Below are positions 23,601 through 36,129 of a stretch of DNA of 64,000 nucleotides, one piece after another (the stretch's first letter is position 1; each line of letters opens with the position of its first letter). The stretch comes from Cornus controversa (taxonomy: Eukaryota; Streptophyta; Magnoliopsida; Cornales; Cornaceae): positions 19,198,806 to 19,262,805 of the forward strand of contig CM048848.1 in assembly GCA_026545225.1 (NCBI GenBank), given 5' to 3'. The notes under the pieces were generated by a model. That model ran no database searches, had not been told where the DNA came from, and worked only from the letters and a program-made list of their open reading frames with translations. The translations under genes and the position numbers were made by a program.

Positions 23601-26220
23601 GTGACATCGAGCATTGAATTGACTTCACATATGGATTGCTCAATATCAAAATCGTCACAGTTGAAATGATTTAGGCATGCCTCTAAAGGATCCTTAGAAA
23701 GAATAGAAGGAAGTGCTTCTTGAACAAGGTCTTCCACTACATCAACACAAAAGCACTCACTTTCGTCTTCGGATGTGTGGTGGGAAGCATTGAAGATGTT
23801 CAAGCGGACTTTCATATTCCCGAAAGAGATGTCCATTACTCCGGTACAGCAATTAACGCAAGCATTTTCCGTGGCCAAAAATGGATGACCCAAAATGATA
23901 GGAATATGTCTATTTGGATTTTGGACCGGTTTCGTGTCAAGGACTATGAAGTCCACCGGAAAGTAGAATTTGTCCACTTGAATGATTACATCCTCGATGA
24001 TACCACGTGGTTGCTTCACCGAGCGGTCGGCGAGTTGTAACACAACTATGGTATGCTTAAGTTCCCCCAAACCTAGTTGTTGGTAAACTGAGAATGGAAG
24101 CAAATTGACACTAGCCCCTAAATCAAAAAGTGCCTTTTCAAAAGATTGATTTCCGATGGTGCATGATATGGTTAGAGCACCAAGATCTTTGAATTTAGGA
24201 GGGGCTTGGTGTTGGAAAATGGAGCTTATGTGCTCAGTTAGGAGGACTTTCTTAGGAATATTATTCCTAGATTTGTGCTTTTGAGTGCACAAGTCCTTCA
24301 AGAATTTAGCATAGGAGGGAATTTGCCGGATCGCATCAAGGAGAGGGAGATTGATCTTTACTTGCTTGAAGATCTCCATCATGTCTTGGATTTTCTCTCC
24401 TTGCTTCCCAAAATGAGAAGGTTCCTTCAATCTTTGAGGAAAAGGAACCGGAGGTTCAAAATAAGTGTCAAGATTTGGACTTGATGACGACACAACTTCA
24501 CTTGCCTTTCCTTTTGGATTTAGTGGGATGTTGTGCACATTTGGATTTAAGGGAAACAATTTTGGATTTAATTGGGATTCTTTTGGATTTTTGGATTGCT
24601 CTTGGGATTCCTTTTTCGCTTCTTCCCCTACCTTGAAATTGATGATTTTACCACTCCTTAAGGTGGTGATTGATTGAACTTGCTCCGGAGGAGCATTACA
24701 AGATGAAGATGATGGATCCTTAATCACATGAACACCCTTAGGATTCGCCACCCGTTGACTCGGCAACTTACCTTCCTCTCTTCTATTCAAGGCATTAGCT
24801 AGTTGCCCGGTTTGAGCTTCTAACCTAGCTATAGATTGAGCATTAGCTTCAAGCTTAGAGATTGATTGAGAGTGAGTTTGCAATAAGCGGGTATTAGCCT
24901 CGAGATTGCTTATCACTCTTTCTTCAAAGCCTTGGCTTCTCGGAGGAGGTGGTGGTTGTTGGTAATTGGATCTTTGATGGTAAGGTTGAGGATTTGGCCT
25001 ATATTGAGGCTGTTGAGATTGGGAATTGAAAGAATTTTGCCCTTGAAAAGAGGGACTTGATTCTTGAGGTTTCCATGAAAATGTCGGATGATTCTTGTAA
25101 CCAGGATTGTACGTATTTGAATATGGATCATTCATCTGTTTAGAGTACAAGGCATTCGCTTGCTCTTGAGCATAATCGGGAGATTGCCCGGCAATAAGAC
25201 AATATCGCACAAAATGTGAAGTACTATAGCAAAACGAACACCCTTCCTGATTTTGAACAGGTTGGCTTGGAGTAGGCAGCCCATTTTTCATGATTAGGTC
25301 CATTTTTCGGGATAAGGCTTCTACTTGCATGGCAACCTCATCTACTCGTGAAATTTCATGCACTCCTCTACAAGGTTGGGTGGCCTTCCCTTTTCTAGTG
25401 GAGGAGCGTTGAGCTGAATTATTGCTTAGGGTTTGAAAAAGTTTCCATGCCTCATCGGGGCTTTTCAAAAGGTATCCACCTCCACAAGCGGAGTCTATCA
25501 TTTGCCTATGTTGCTCACTCACCCCATCATAAAAACTTTGCACTAGCTGCCATTTTGGGACAGCATGATGCGGACAAGATTTAAGAAGATCTTTTAATCT
25601 CTCCCACGTCTCATGAAATTGTTCTTGATCAATTTGGGTGAATCTAGTGATTGTTCGCCGAATATCACTCGTCTTTCCCATTGGGAAGTATTTTTTTAAG
25701 AACTCTATTTGCATCTCCACCCAAGAATGGATTGAGTTAGGTTCTAGGGAATTGAACCAACTTCTTACTTTATCTTTTAAGGAGAATGGAAACATACGCA
25801 GCTTTAGATCATCCTCCGTAAAGTGTGGTATAGGAATGGTGGAACACACAGAAAAAAAGTAATCTAAATGCCGGTATGGATCCTCATTAGGGAGACCATG
25901 GAAGCTATTAAGAAGATTGATGGTGGAGGACTTTATTTCGAATTGTTTGCCGCTACATCCGGAAATTGAATACATGAAGGTACTTCAAATGTATTCGGAA
26001 GATAAAAGTCCATAAGCAACTCTCCTTGAGGAGGAGGAGGTGGAGGTTGTTGTTCATGATTAAAAGGAGGTAGTCCGAGAGGTTGTCTTTCATTTGGGTC
26101 CATGTTTTTGTTCCTAGGCAATATAGGGTCCCTAGAGGTTCCTCTACGTTGTCTAAGTGTTCTTTCAAGTTCAATATTACACGGAAGCAACGGAAGTGAC
26201 AATGACCGTCTACCTAACAT
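20686..26220 (-). pseudogene. Athila gag-pol region (gag, protease, RT, RNase H, integrase), broken
   Basis: In sense order: a proline-rich gag start (near 26220), the capsid domain (about 25.3-25.97 kb), then a CX2CX4HX4C zinc knuckle (near 25.23 kb). Next come a long linker and a protease with the Athila-type DLGAS active site (near 24.12 kb). The RT has [16 protein letters not shown] and FMDD (about 22.5-23.1 kb), followed by RNase H (about 21.9-22.4 kb). The integrase has its zinc finger and D-D-E core, including DFMGP, SDGGKHF and PYHPQTSGQ (about 20.9-21.7 kb). The order PR-RT-RH-INT is that of Ty3/gypsy. It is broken in a few places (about four). The sequence is otherwise well preserved, in line with the near-identical LTRs. 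Confidence 0.9.
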
Positions 26221-26486
26221 GCATTAATAGTAGAACAACACCTCAATACGAAAAATAAACAATAATATATACAAAAAAAATTGAATGAACTCAAACCCAC
26301 TAATTTTAGACTTTATACTAACAAAGGGTTCCAACTTTAATCCTTTTAGATGCCCGCTATGTGGTATACCTAAAATCAAGAAATTTGAGAAATAAGAATA
26401 AGATATATACAAAAAAAGAATGAAAGAATTTCTAACCTAAGAATTAAATCAGATTTAATCTTCCAATGGCGACAATTAAACCGTAG

Positions 26487-26504
26487 TCCCCGGCAATGGC
26501 GCCA
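26487..26504 (-). other. Primer binding site, Asp-tRNA type
   Basis: On the minus strand it reads TGGCGCCATTGCCGGGGA, close to the primer site known for Athila elements. It lies six bases after the 5' LTR end. Confidence 0.85.
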
Positions 26505-27500
26505 AAATTTTGATGTGGTCGGAACTTGAATTATATTGTAAGCTTATTTTTGCCCCTTTTATCAAAATATAATTTAACCACTCGCAAGAGCACGAATCTT
26601 TGTAGACACAGTTCTATATAGAGGGTATCGATCCCACGAGGACTAGTCGTAATTGTCTTAAAGAAAGATTACTTCCACTTTAATCCTAAAAATAAGGTTT
26701 TGAGTTTGTTTATAAAACTAATGCATGAATGTAATAACAATAAATTTAAAGAGTAAAGGTTGGGAGAGAGAACTAGGGGTGGTTTCCACCACTAGCCATT
26801 CATATGTTCATAACTGTAGCAAGCTTGGATTCATAAATTAAATGCCTAACAATGTCATTAGGCTTGTGACCTCAATGACATATCAAAAGATTAATGTGTG
26901 TGCCACCTATCATAATCCATCTTCAAGAAGCATAGTTTTTCAACCTAACTAATTACCCTACTCTCTAAGTGAACCTAAAACTAAATGCATCCAAACTACC
27001 TTATCTTGGCATGGTTTATACAAGCAAGCACAACACATTCATTTAAAGTACCATTACCTAGCCATCATTTGCATTTCTTGTGGAATATGCAAATGTTGTG
27101 CATTCATATGACAAAATCTACTCTAAGACAAGAATAAACTCCACTTCAAATGAATATATATAAGAAATGTATAAGTGTACATTGTCACTAGACTAGATAA
27201 TCAACATTTAATTACAAATCCCAAAATGCTACAAAAATGAACAAGTTTACATGGCTAGGGGTTTCACCAACACCCTAGTAGAGAAGTTAGTTGCTCATGG
27301 CTGCCTTGCACTCTTCCATTGATGAAGAAAATGGAGCTTCAAGGTCTGGTTCAGCTCCTCTTTCTCCTCTCCCGAATGTCTCTCCTTGTATATTCTGATG
27401 TGTGTGAGAGATGTGAGAAATGGCCTCTTTTTGTGCTTTATGGCCTCCTTTTTCAACCTTGGGGCCCACCATATATATATATATATCAATATATATATCC

Positions 27501-27510
27501 ACTATATAAA
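27501..27510 (-). promoter_or_regulatory. TATA-box candidate of the Athila 5' LTR
   Basis: Sense strand TTTATATAGT after a GC-richer stretch. The neighbourhood is full of TA repeats, so the call is tentative. Confidence 0.35.
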
Positions 27511-27625
27511 GAAGGTCCCCAAGGGTCTTGTTCAAGTCAGATAATCCCTCTAAGTCGTGCAAAAAGGGGGATTTTGTTGCAAGTCGGAGAGCAGGTGAGC
27601 AAGTGGGCAAGTGGCTCTGCAGAAT

Positions 27626-27740
27626 CTCGATCAATCGAGATTGGATCTTGATTGATCGAGATTTCGATCAATCGAAGTAAGATCTCGATCAATCGAGATC
27701 TCGATTGATCGAGATTAACATCTCGATTGATCGAGATGCC
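27626..27740. promoter_or_regulatory. Near-palindrome cluster in the Athila 5' LTR
   Basis: Six units, same arrangement as in the 3' LTR with three base differences in the array. Confidence 0.65.
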
Positions 27741-29065
27741 TTGGCTGCAATTCTGACTTTTCTCTTCAGCTGCAAAAAGCCTCAAATTTTGCTCCTTTCA
27801 CTACAAGACCTGCAATACATCAAAAACATAAAAATACCGTAAACATATCTTGGTAAACGTAGAAACGGGACTAACCTATGCAGTAAAGAGGGTTCAAATG
27901 CATAGAATTGAACACTTATCACTTGACTTATTTTGAACTACTACTAAGATGATCTTTATTTCGTGTCAGCCATATCACTTTGGTTGATTACATTCTTCCA
28001 TTTCTTCAATAAATTTTTAAGGTATCAACCATTCATAGACTTAAGAGAGACCCCACGATCTAAATTTATTAGCATAGCTTGGTTGCCACTACCCGAGATC
28101 AAATTATTGTGTAACGTCATAAAGGCTTATCAGACTACTATGGTTGATCTAATTTTCATCTCTAATTCTTTCAACACCATGGTACTTGGAGTCGCTGATC
28201 ACATTACTGCTGACTATAGTATAAAACATGTCACTTTCGACTCCCATCATCTCTGATTTCTTGTCCAAAAACTTTAAGGCACTGACAGTGTTTGCTTCCA
28301 TGAGAAGGATTCCCCGTTAAGGAATTAGGGAAAAACCTCATTTTGATAGGCCGATCGGCCTCTTAGACCTACTCTTGGTCAATGAGATTTGCCAACTGGG
28401 CCTTGTCTAACACTATTGGTGGATTCGATCGATCAAGTACTTGATCTACCGCTGGCAGTTAATTAGTCGTAGACGATTAATAAGGTTTTGACTAAACCTA
28501 GGGTTGATTGTTCACGGCATAGCCCTCAAGTGCCGAAGCAATAGGTGGATCTGGTTGTTTCCACTTATCTTGGTTGCGCCCCGGGCTGATTGGCTCATTT
28601 TGAAGAATTACCTGTTGATGTGGGAGTGATTGATTTTGATATTAACGTATCCCATGTGGTTGTTGAAACGTCAAAATGATTGACTGTGGCTGAGCTTCTA
28701 TCCAGGATCGGCATCGTGCTTACGGGTAAGTTTATTGCCTAATTTGGTTGAGATAAAGCCAATAGTGACCCTAATTGAATTTGTTGATCAACTACTACTG
28801 GTTGTGGAATCGGCTGAAAGGCTAATTTTTTAACACTGGGGCTCCTTGCCTGTATCAGCCTGTTTGGAACGGAGGCTGAAAATTCCCTCAAAACAAATGT
28901 TATTAAGAGCACAATACCCCTTAAATTAAGTATTAGTGTGAACTTCTAGTGTGGCTAGTAACACTATCATATCCATTAGGGCGTGAGTAGATTTAGAGCT
29001 CCTTAGCTTTGGTGGCATCTTGCAAACCTTTTAGCACTTTTGGCCCGACTGGGCATGCCAAAATA

Positions 29066-30130
29066 TGTTCAATCAATAAATCAAGTGGGCTGACTGATTT
29101 AACTCAACCTGTACTAAATCAGTTGGGTTGGCCGATTATAGTCTACTTGTGTTATAGGTGTGCCAGAGCTGTTCAATCGGCTCAAAGAGATTCTGGATTG
29201 GTTGAACAAAGTATCTTTTTCGAGAACAATGTATGATCAGGCGATTGTTTTAGGGAGAGAGAATATGAAACTCTTAGAATGCTCTTTTCTCTTGCCTCAA
29301 TGAGGAGGACTTCTAAAAAAATTGCAATAGAAATAGCGTTGAATTGACAAACTAGAATTTAAATGTGCAATAAAAGTAAATTGACAAGGTAATTAAAAGG
29401 TGTATAAAAGGAAAGTGTAAGAAATTAAAGATACTGAAATTAAAGGTAATTGAAATTGCATTGAAAGATAAATTGCATGAGAGATACATGACGTTGAATG
29501 GAAATTGACATGAACAGTAAAGATACTCAAAAAGATAAATGATTGTAAAGATAATTATATTGAATGTAAGTTGTGTTAGTCAGGGACCTCTAATCAAGAG
29601 TTCTAATTATTTATAGGAAACTAAAAATAACTAACTTCCTAAATGTAATAAACAATATAATACTGAAATAAATAAATACGTAAAAGGAAATAAATAATGC
29701 ATATATATGCATATCAAAACAGATTGTGTCTTCAAGTCCCAACAATATAACGTATTGATCCAAGTTTGCATTGAATCCATCTTATTCAAAACTTATCCAT
29801 ACACTCCTTATATAGCTCTTTCTAACACAGCCTGCTACCTTTGAGTGACAAGAATCCTCAATTAACTAATATACCCAAGCTTATTCTCATCCTACTACAA
29901 GAGCCCACTCCCAATCAACCTCTAATCCTTTAGATAGAGTCCAGTTGATCAAAATTAAATACTTATGATTTAACTCTTCTTGTATCTCTATATTAGCTAC
30001 CTTTCTCCAAGTTGGCCCACGTTGCAAAACACACTATCATGGCTCCATATATTGTCCACGTGATGTCTTTTCATTCGTTCTTATTAAAACCAAGGTGGCT
30101 GCCACATGGCGCCACTTTTGGGTGCCAACA
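29066..30130 (-). repeat. 5' LTR of the inner non-coding element
   Basis: It is bounded by TGTTCAATC at 29066 and GTGCCAACA at 30130. The next five bases, ACTTG, repeat those before 14260. The region is AT-rich and non-coding. Confidence 0.8.
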
Positions 30131-30171
30131 ACTTGATAACCCAAATTTGTAGGAGTTCACCTGTATACCCA

Positions 30172-30212
<41 letters not shown>

Positions 30213-30284
30213 TATACATATATATAAAGTCCATACATATCCAAAGTTAATGGTGAAACTTCAAGACTCCAAAATATCAATGAT
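30131..30284 (-). repeat. Remaining right part of the outer element's 5' LTR
   Basis: GATAACCCAAATTTG and the following 150 bp match 12078-12230 in the other LTR, including a TA/CA microsatellite. Similarity stops near 30284. Confidence 0.7.
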
Positions 30285-33037
30285 TTTTTATAGAAAAATA
30301 TATTCATATATGATACTATTGTAAAATACAGATATACTAAAGAACCTGTAGATCGAGTGTAGAGTTAGATTTTAATTATCACCCCGTAATGGTGTTGAAC
30401 GGACCCTTGGCAGTCTCCCAGGATACAACGATCTTCCTCTCAATTGGTAACAACACTACAAACCAACTGAGCTTTTGGGAACCACCAATGTGTTAGTACT
30501 CTATCTTGGACTTGACTCTCCTAACCTGTTGGTTCAGACCAGACTACCAAGACTTACTACCACTTGGGTTAGGCTATATAGTGAGGGAGACTTGATGCTT
30601 AAAAAGAAGAAGTCTGAATTGTATATTCAAAAATAAGAATTAAGGGACCTATTTATAAGCATACTTGTACCCTTTCAAAAGTACCCGAATAGCCATGGAA
30701 CATGTCCTTTGATGCAAAAAGTTACAAATCATACTGTTTCAACTCTAAACAATACTAATAGTATCCATTCGATATTAACAGACATTTTTTGGTGTCTATT
30801 TAGTGTGAATAACACTATTTCACCTTCAACCAACACTAATAGTGTTTATTTGTTATGAATTAATACTTACATGTTTGTTAAGTAATATCCTAGCCTAACT
30901 TATGTAATATAATATTCAATTTTCATTCAAATTTTCTAATAATCCCCCAAATGAATAAAAATTAGCCTCAAATGCAAAAAAGACTCGATTGACACTAGAG
31001 AGAGTACAATTAGAAAGTTATTGCATCGGGATAGGTTGTTTTTGGCCTTGAATCTTCCCTCGTATAATACTATTGGATTTACTTTGCTAACTAGTGGCAT
31101 AAAGTCTTGAATTATTTAATCATTTGTGTAAAACCAGACAATAGTATACACACAATAATTTTCCGCATAAAGTTGGTTCTTTCAGTTGTGTTCATTTATG
31201 CCCTGAACAAATCCTGGTATTCATAAGTGCTCTAGAGAACTTAGCCTTGTCATTCTCATAGAAGCGGCCCACTTCACACTCATATAGGTGATTCTCTAAT
31301 AAGAGTATCCTACCATACCCCACTTGAATTTCCAAAGATATAGGAATCATTAAAAGCATTTGCTTAACCTAATACCCACGACAGGTAGCACTATGTCATC
31401 ATAGGAATAGGTAGAAGACAAGATCTTCCAGTGCTACTGGTGAGTCACTCAAAATTTCAGTTGTCCCTTTGAATCTAGATCTTGGGATCTCCAGTCAGCT
31501 AGATAGGGTTTCCATTAAGGTGACTCATTAGTTTTAGGCTTTAAGCCCATTCCCCTCATTGACATCTTCACTTGCTCTCTAGTTCAACCTTTCATATATG
31601 TGGCCACCAGGTTGTTCTTTGATATATACACTCTACAGAGATTTTCTCATTTGCGGGTAGTGGCGCAGATGTTAGCCAATTTGAAATATCCTTTAAGAAT
31701 TTTTACAACTTCTTAATCATTCTTGCTTTATTTAAAGTAACTACCTTATATTCTATGACTACACCTTTAATATTAATGACATGTCCATTTGTGGATCTAA
31801 AGACTTTTATATCCCTTAATTCCAATGTCAATCTTTGATAAATGCAATCATTAATTTCAAAATGGATCTTAGCCACCTCAATACACTTAGTATTCTCTCG
31901 GATTACATGTATATCAAGTTATGTGCAACTTGTCATTTGGATCACAACAACATAGTTAAAAAATGAATCTATTAAGAGTATCTTTAGCATGCATCATACT
32001 CATTGACATGTAACCACTTAACCTATGTCATTGATTTAGTGTTTGTTTCAATCTACACATAGATTTTCCAAGTTTGCACACTCTCTTTTCATGATCTAAA
32101 ACTATGAACTCTCCTAGGTTATTTCAAATCAATGTTTCATTAATAGAACCTCGTTCTATATTCCTAAATTATGCACAAGATATGTCCCATTCATATCCTA
32201 ATAATTTTAGGATTGTAATATTATCACATTATATAGACAACCCTACATTTCTAAGTATTTATAGAAAGATATAAGCTCTTTCTATATATCAATCAGTTGG
32301 TGTCTTAATAATTTTCTTAATGAGAGATAAGATTAAATTTGAGGATAGTTGAGCTTTCCCCACAACTTCTAGAAAATCCATAATTTATCTACAAATCATT
32401 TGTATTTTATGGTTCTTGCCTTTTAGCAACACCATTTCATTTAAATCGCTAAATTGAATTTTAACCTCATTCACAAATTTTGCTTCACAGTATCTTGTGT
32501 GATTCTTATCATAGTATTAAATACTTTTTCCATCTCTTAATGCACATATATTAAGTCACATATATCATTGTGATTTAATGCTAGAGGTACAACACTCTTT
32601 TGTACGAGTGAAAATAAACTCAAGTTAATTTCCATTCACATGTGCCAAATTTGAGTTAGGACATTCATTAATCCACACAAGTAGGAAAATTAACTTGATT
32701 CCAGGTTTAGGATATATCTCTTACACACCTTTGGATTTAATACACATTAACTCTTTGAAGAATGAGTTCTCTCCATATGGTTCTTTCTCATACAACCTAT
32801 TTTGGTAAATAAGGTTTCCTAATAAGATTTAATCTTCATATTTGATAAATAATACAATCCTCTTATTGGAGTAGATATGATGAGGAATATCGACTCATCA
32901 CCCTTTGATTTGACTACAAGGTTAATTTTAGAAATCATGATAAACACCATTTATCATGTGTACCCTCAATGGTCCTATAATTTTTAGTATGCTGTATATC
33001 TCTCTAACACCGAATTATTCCTCTAGCACAATATGTG
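30285..33037 (-). mobile_element. Worn, unclassified LTR-element-like region
   Basis: On the minus strand a purine run (TTTGGGGGATTA, near 30947-30960) sits before what could be an LTR of about 640 bp (about 30309-30946). That would make 30960-33037 the 3' internal part of an element. No frame longer than about 60 codons has recognisable motifs, and I find no second copy in the window. Alternatives are a large non-coding LTR derivative or very old copia or gypsy DNA. Confidence 0.35.
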
Positions 33038-34099
33038 TGTAATACCTCGTAATTTTGGAGGTCTTTTAATTTTAATTTAAATGCTTTATTTCTTTTATTA
33101 GTTAAATTGAATTTCTTTATTGGTTGGATTAAATTATTTGATTGCTTTAAATATTGTGGTGTAATTTAATTTATTTTATTTCATTTTATTTTATTTGGAC
33201 AGGTTTTTGTGTTTTCTTTATTTTAATTTTGGATTGGGCTAGGGAGGAGTCTTGGTTGAGTTAGGCTGGAATGGTTGGACTAGGTGTACTTATTTTTGAT
33301 GGCTAGGGTTTGTTTTATTATTTTCCCTTTTCATTTTATTTAGTCTTAATTAGTTTTCTGAAAAAAATTAATAAAAAAAGAAAAGTAAAGAGGGGAGTAG
33401 GGTTTTTGCTCATAGCTTACGCGCAGAAACTCAGAGTGCAGACAAAAGAGATGACGGAGAGAAGAAGTGATCATGTGGACGGGTTTTGAATCATTGAAGA
33501 GGCATGTTCAACTCTTCTCTTCCCCTTCGAATCTGTATACATGGACTAAATCCTGTAATGTGTAAATTGTTTGTTACATTTTTTTTTAAAATCTTTCATT
33601 TTAGGATAAAATTGATTTTTATAAATCTAATTTTTTTTCTGTGGATTATGATGTTTATGAAATTAAATTGGCAATCGATGATTGGTGTTGATTATTTATT
33701 TACACACATATATATACATGCATACATGTATACGATGAATATAATGATATGTTAAGTTTAAATTTGTGGACGCTTATTGTAGCAATTTTAGGTTTGTTGA
33801 GTTGTTCTTGCTGGATTAAATTTACCCTTGAACATTTAGGAATGGATCATAGAAGAATTTAAATTTAATTTTTTTAAAAATTCGTTGAAGAACCCTAGAA
33901 GTTGTGATTTGGGGGTTTCCGTTTTGGGGCATTTATGATGGGGCTTTTGGTACCAATAGATAGCTTACGATGAGAGGAGAAGATTGGTATAAAATTTGGG
34001 TCAAATGGAGGCCGGGAAGTGGCCGAAAGGGGCTCCCTATGCACACGAACAGTGAGTGACGGCTGGGGTTTGAAAGTTAAAAAAAAATTAATTTTTAAA

Positions 34100-34800
34100 A
34101 ATACTTAAATATTTCATAAAATTTCCAAATTTTTACTGCAAATTTCTGGATGTTAAAGGAACTTGGGTTTAAATTTTCATGTTAAAATGAGCTCCCCTTG
34201 TAGTGCAATTGATTTTTAAAGTGTCTAAAAATTGGGTTTTTTACCTTCTTTTATTTTAGAAAATACATTTATAATATCATAAAATTCCCAAATTTTTATT
34301 GTAACTTCCTAGTGGTTAAAGGAACTTGGGTTTAAATTTTCATGTTGAAATGAGCTCCCCTTGTAGTGCAATTGATTTTTAAAGTGTCTAAAAATTTAAT
34401 TTTTCAGCTTCTTTTATTTTAGAAAATACTTTTATAATTCCAAAAATGCCCAAATTTTTTTATTGTAACTTCCTGGATGATGAATGAACTAGGGTTTAAA
34501 TTTTCATGTCAAAATGAGCTCTCCTTGTATTGCAATTGATTTTTAAAGTGTCTGAAAAATTGGGTTTTCACTTTCTTTTATTTCAGAAAATACTTTTATA
34601 ATTCCAAAAATTCCCAAATTTTTACTGTATATTTTTGGAGATTAAATGCACTTGGGTTTAAATTTTCATCTCGAAATAAGATTTTCTTGGAGTTCATTTG
34701 ATTTTTAAAGTGTCTAAAACTTGGGTTTTCACCTTCTTTAATTTTTACAAAATATTTTAAAATTCAAAAAAATTCAAGTAGCTTTATAGGGTTAAAATGT
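34100..34800 (+). repeat. ~163-bp tandem array inside the LTR
   Basis: The marker CCAAATTTTT recurs at about 34125, 34288, 34450 and 34614, a period of 162-164 bp over four to five units. Confidence 0.88.
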
Positions 34801-35259
34801 ACCTGGGTTTTAAATTTTAAGTGAAAATGGGTTTCCCATGAGGTTGTATCGGTTGTATAAGTATGCCTCTAACTATGCTTTATTTTTCTTTTATTAGAAT
34901 TTTTTTAAAAATTTCTGAGAATATCAAAAAGATTTCCAGAATGTTGAAACATGGTTTTAGGAACAGAATAGATCGAGAACTTAAATTTGAGTTATGTTTT
35001 GACTCCCTTGAAGGTTTAGATAAATTAGAGGTTTGATTGGGTGTTTGCTTCTAAAGTGGATAATTGTGTTATTTGATTTACTTGAATGTATTTTCCTTTG
35101 AAGTTATAACTGTCCATGAAATACTTGATTATAGTTTACTTGTGAACGAGTTGTCTTACGGTGATGATTGCATATCGGATAATTTAAATCACTTGGCTTT
35201 GTGCAAATTAAATCATGATGCACCTTGTTTTTATTTTTAAGTTGCACATTGGGAAGGAA

Positions 35260-35470
35260 GCATGTAAGGATTGCCAATACCTATTAAGGTATCTAAAATT
35301 AAACGAGACATGTAAGGATTGCCAAGGCCTGTCAAGATTGCCAATAACTATTAAGGTATCTAAAATTAAAGGAGGCATGTAAGGATGGCCAAGGCATGTC
35401 AGGATTGCTAATTGGTATCTCAAATTTAAGAAGGCATGTAAGGATTGCCATGAGCATGTTAGGATTGCTT
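35260..35470 (+). repeat. GCATGTAAGGATTGCC minisatellite
   Basis: The 16-mer and close variants recur about six times, separated by TATTAAGGTATCTAAA blocks. Each carries a small inverted pair GGCA/TGCC. Confidence 0.8.
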
Positions 35471-36117
35471 TAACTTGATAAAATATATGTTTATGTTTCT
35501 GTATTCTGAACTTAAATAATGTGTTCATTGCTTTATGATAAGGGTTTTAATGGGACAGAGAAAAAGATGACTTTTATTTTTTAAAAATGAACTGAATAAG
35601 GAATGACCTGGATTTTTACACCTATATTTATCTCCTGTGTCTCTCACACTGAGGGTATGTATATTGGTTCTCTGATTGGGATGCAGTAGATTGAACTTGC
35701 TCGTGAGTTTAACCCACTTTGTTGACATTTCAAGTCCCAAGCAGGTTCCACAGTGGGGATAGAGTTTTAGGGTTTGGTTGTAGCAGACATCTCATCTCAT
35801 CAGTTCCAGGGTAGAAACTTATCTTCTTCAAAAGTCAAACTATGAACTTTTGAGACTTTGATTATTGGTATTAATTTAGAATTAAAATCTCTTGGTCTTT
35901 GTGGTTAAGGGGTCCTTGGGTTACAAGACTTCCAAATTGTATTACCGGATATTTAGCGGTTATTTTAATCCAGAGGAACTTTTTATTATGCTTTGAGAAA
36001 ATTGTTCATTCTATCTTTTGTATTCTATGCTTGTTGGTACCAGTTGTATGTATATCCTAGGTTTTGTGTATGAGACTGGCCACCTCATGCACGAAATTTT
36101 GTGGGGGGTATTACATT

Positions 36118-36129
36118 TGGTATTAGAGC
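36118..36129 (+). other. Primer binding site, Met-tRNA type
   Basis: TGGTATTAGAGC, two bases after the LTR end, one base off the usual plant sequence. Confidence 0.85.

Larger units (their letters stand above)
15017..27921 (-). mobile_element. Athila-type Ty3/gypsy element, full length, young
   Basis: The 12.9-kb element has LTRs at 26511-27921 (5') and 15017-16436 (3'). It also has an Asp-tRNA-type primer site, gag-PR-RT-RNaseH-INT, a third ORF region after pol, a long 3' untranslated part and a polypurine tract. Target duplication is CTTGA (15012-15016 and 27922-27926). The LTRs differ by about 17 substitutions and a few small indels in 1.4 kb, i.e. about 1.2%. At common plant LTR rates this suggests an age of the order of one million years or less (inference). 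The coding part looks recent but broken, with about four to six breaks overall. Parts of another copy's LTR appear at 63740. Confidence 0.93.
26511..27921 (-). repeat. 5' LTR of the Athila element (1.41 kb)
   Basis: Ends are TGATAAGTG and CACATCA in sense order (TGAT...ATCA). It contains a palindrome cluster (27626-27740), then a TATA candidate (27501-27510), then AT-rich sequence. It is 98-99% like the 3' LTR by eye. Confidence 0.93.
14260..30130 (-). mobile_element. Inner non-coding LTR element (carries the Athila element)
   Basis: The 3' LTR is 14260-14864 and the 5' LTR is 29066-30130, both TGTTC...CCAACA. Flanks are ACTTG on both sides (14255-14259 and 30131-30135), which proves insertion into the 5' LTR of the outer element. 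Internal DNA is 14865-15016 plus 27927-29065, about 1.3 kb net, with a primer-site region at 29042-29060 and no coding capacity. It belongs to the same family as its host. The two LTRs differ clearly in length (605 and 1065 bp), so it is not recent. Confidence 0.8.
7525..30284 (-). mobile_element. Outer non-coding LTR element (carries the left nest)
   Basis: On the minus strand it has a 3' LTR (about 7525-12529, split by the solo LTR), a polypurine tract (12530-12545) and a ~1.05-kb internal part (12530-13584). A primer-site region follows (13563-13579), then a 5' LTR (13585-14259 plus 30131-30284, split by the inner element). LTR ends read TGTTSA...AACA. The internal part has no gag or pol signature in any frame, so it must have moved with proteins from another element. 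The 5' LTR is incomplete at 30284, where unrelated sequence begins. Its left border against the copia relic is accurate to about 10 bp. Confidence 0.7.
33038..36115 (+). repeat. 5' LTR of the family C element (3.08 kb)
   Basis: Ends TGTAATACC and GGTATTACA are a perfect 9-bp inverted pair. It contains a degenerate splice-donor-like box (near 33501), the ~163-bp tandem array (34100-34800) and the small minisatellite (35260-35470). Confidence 0.88.
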
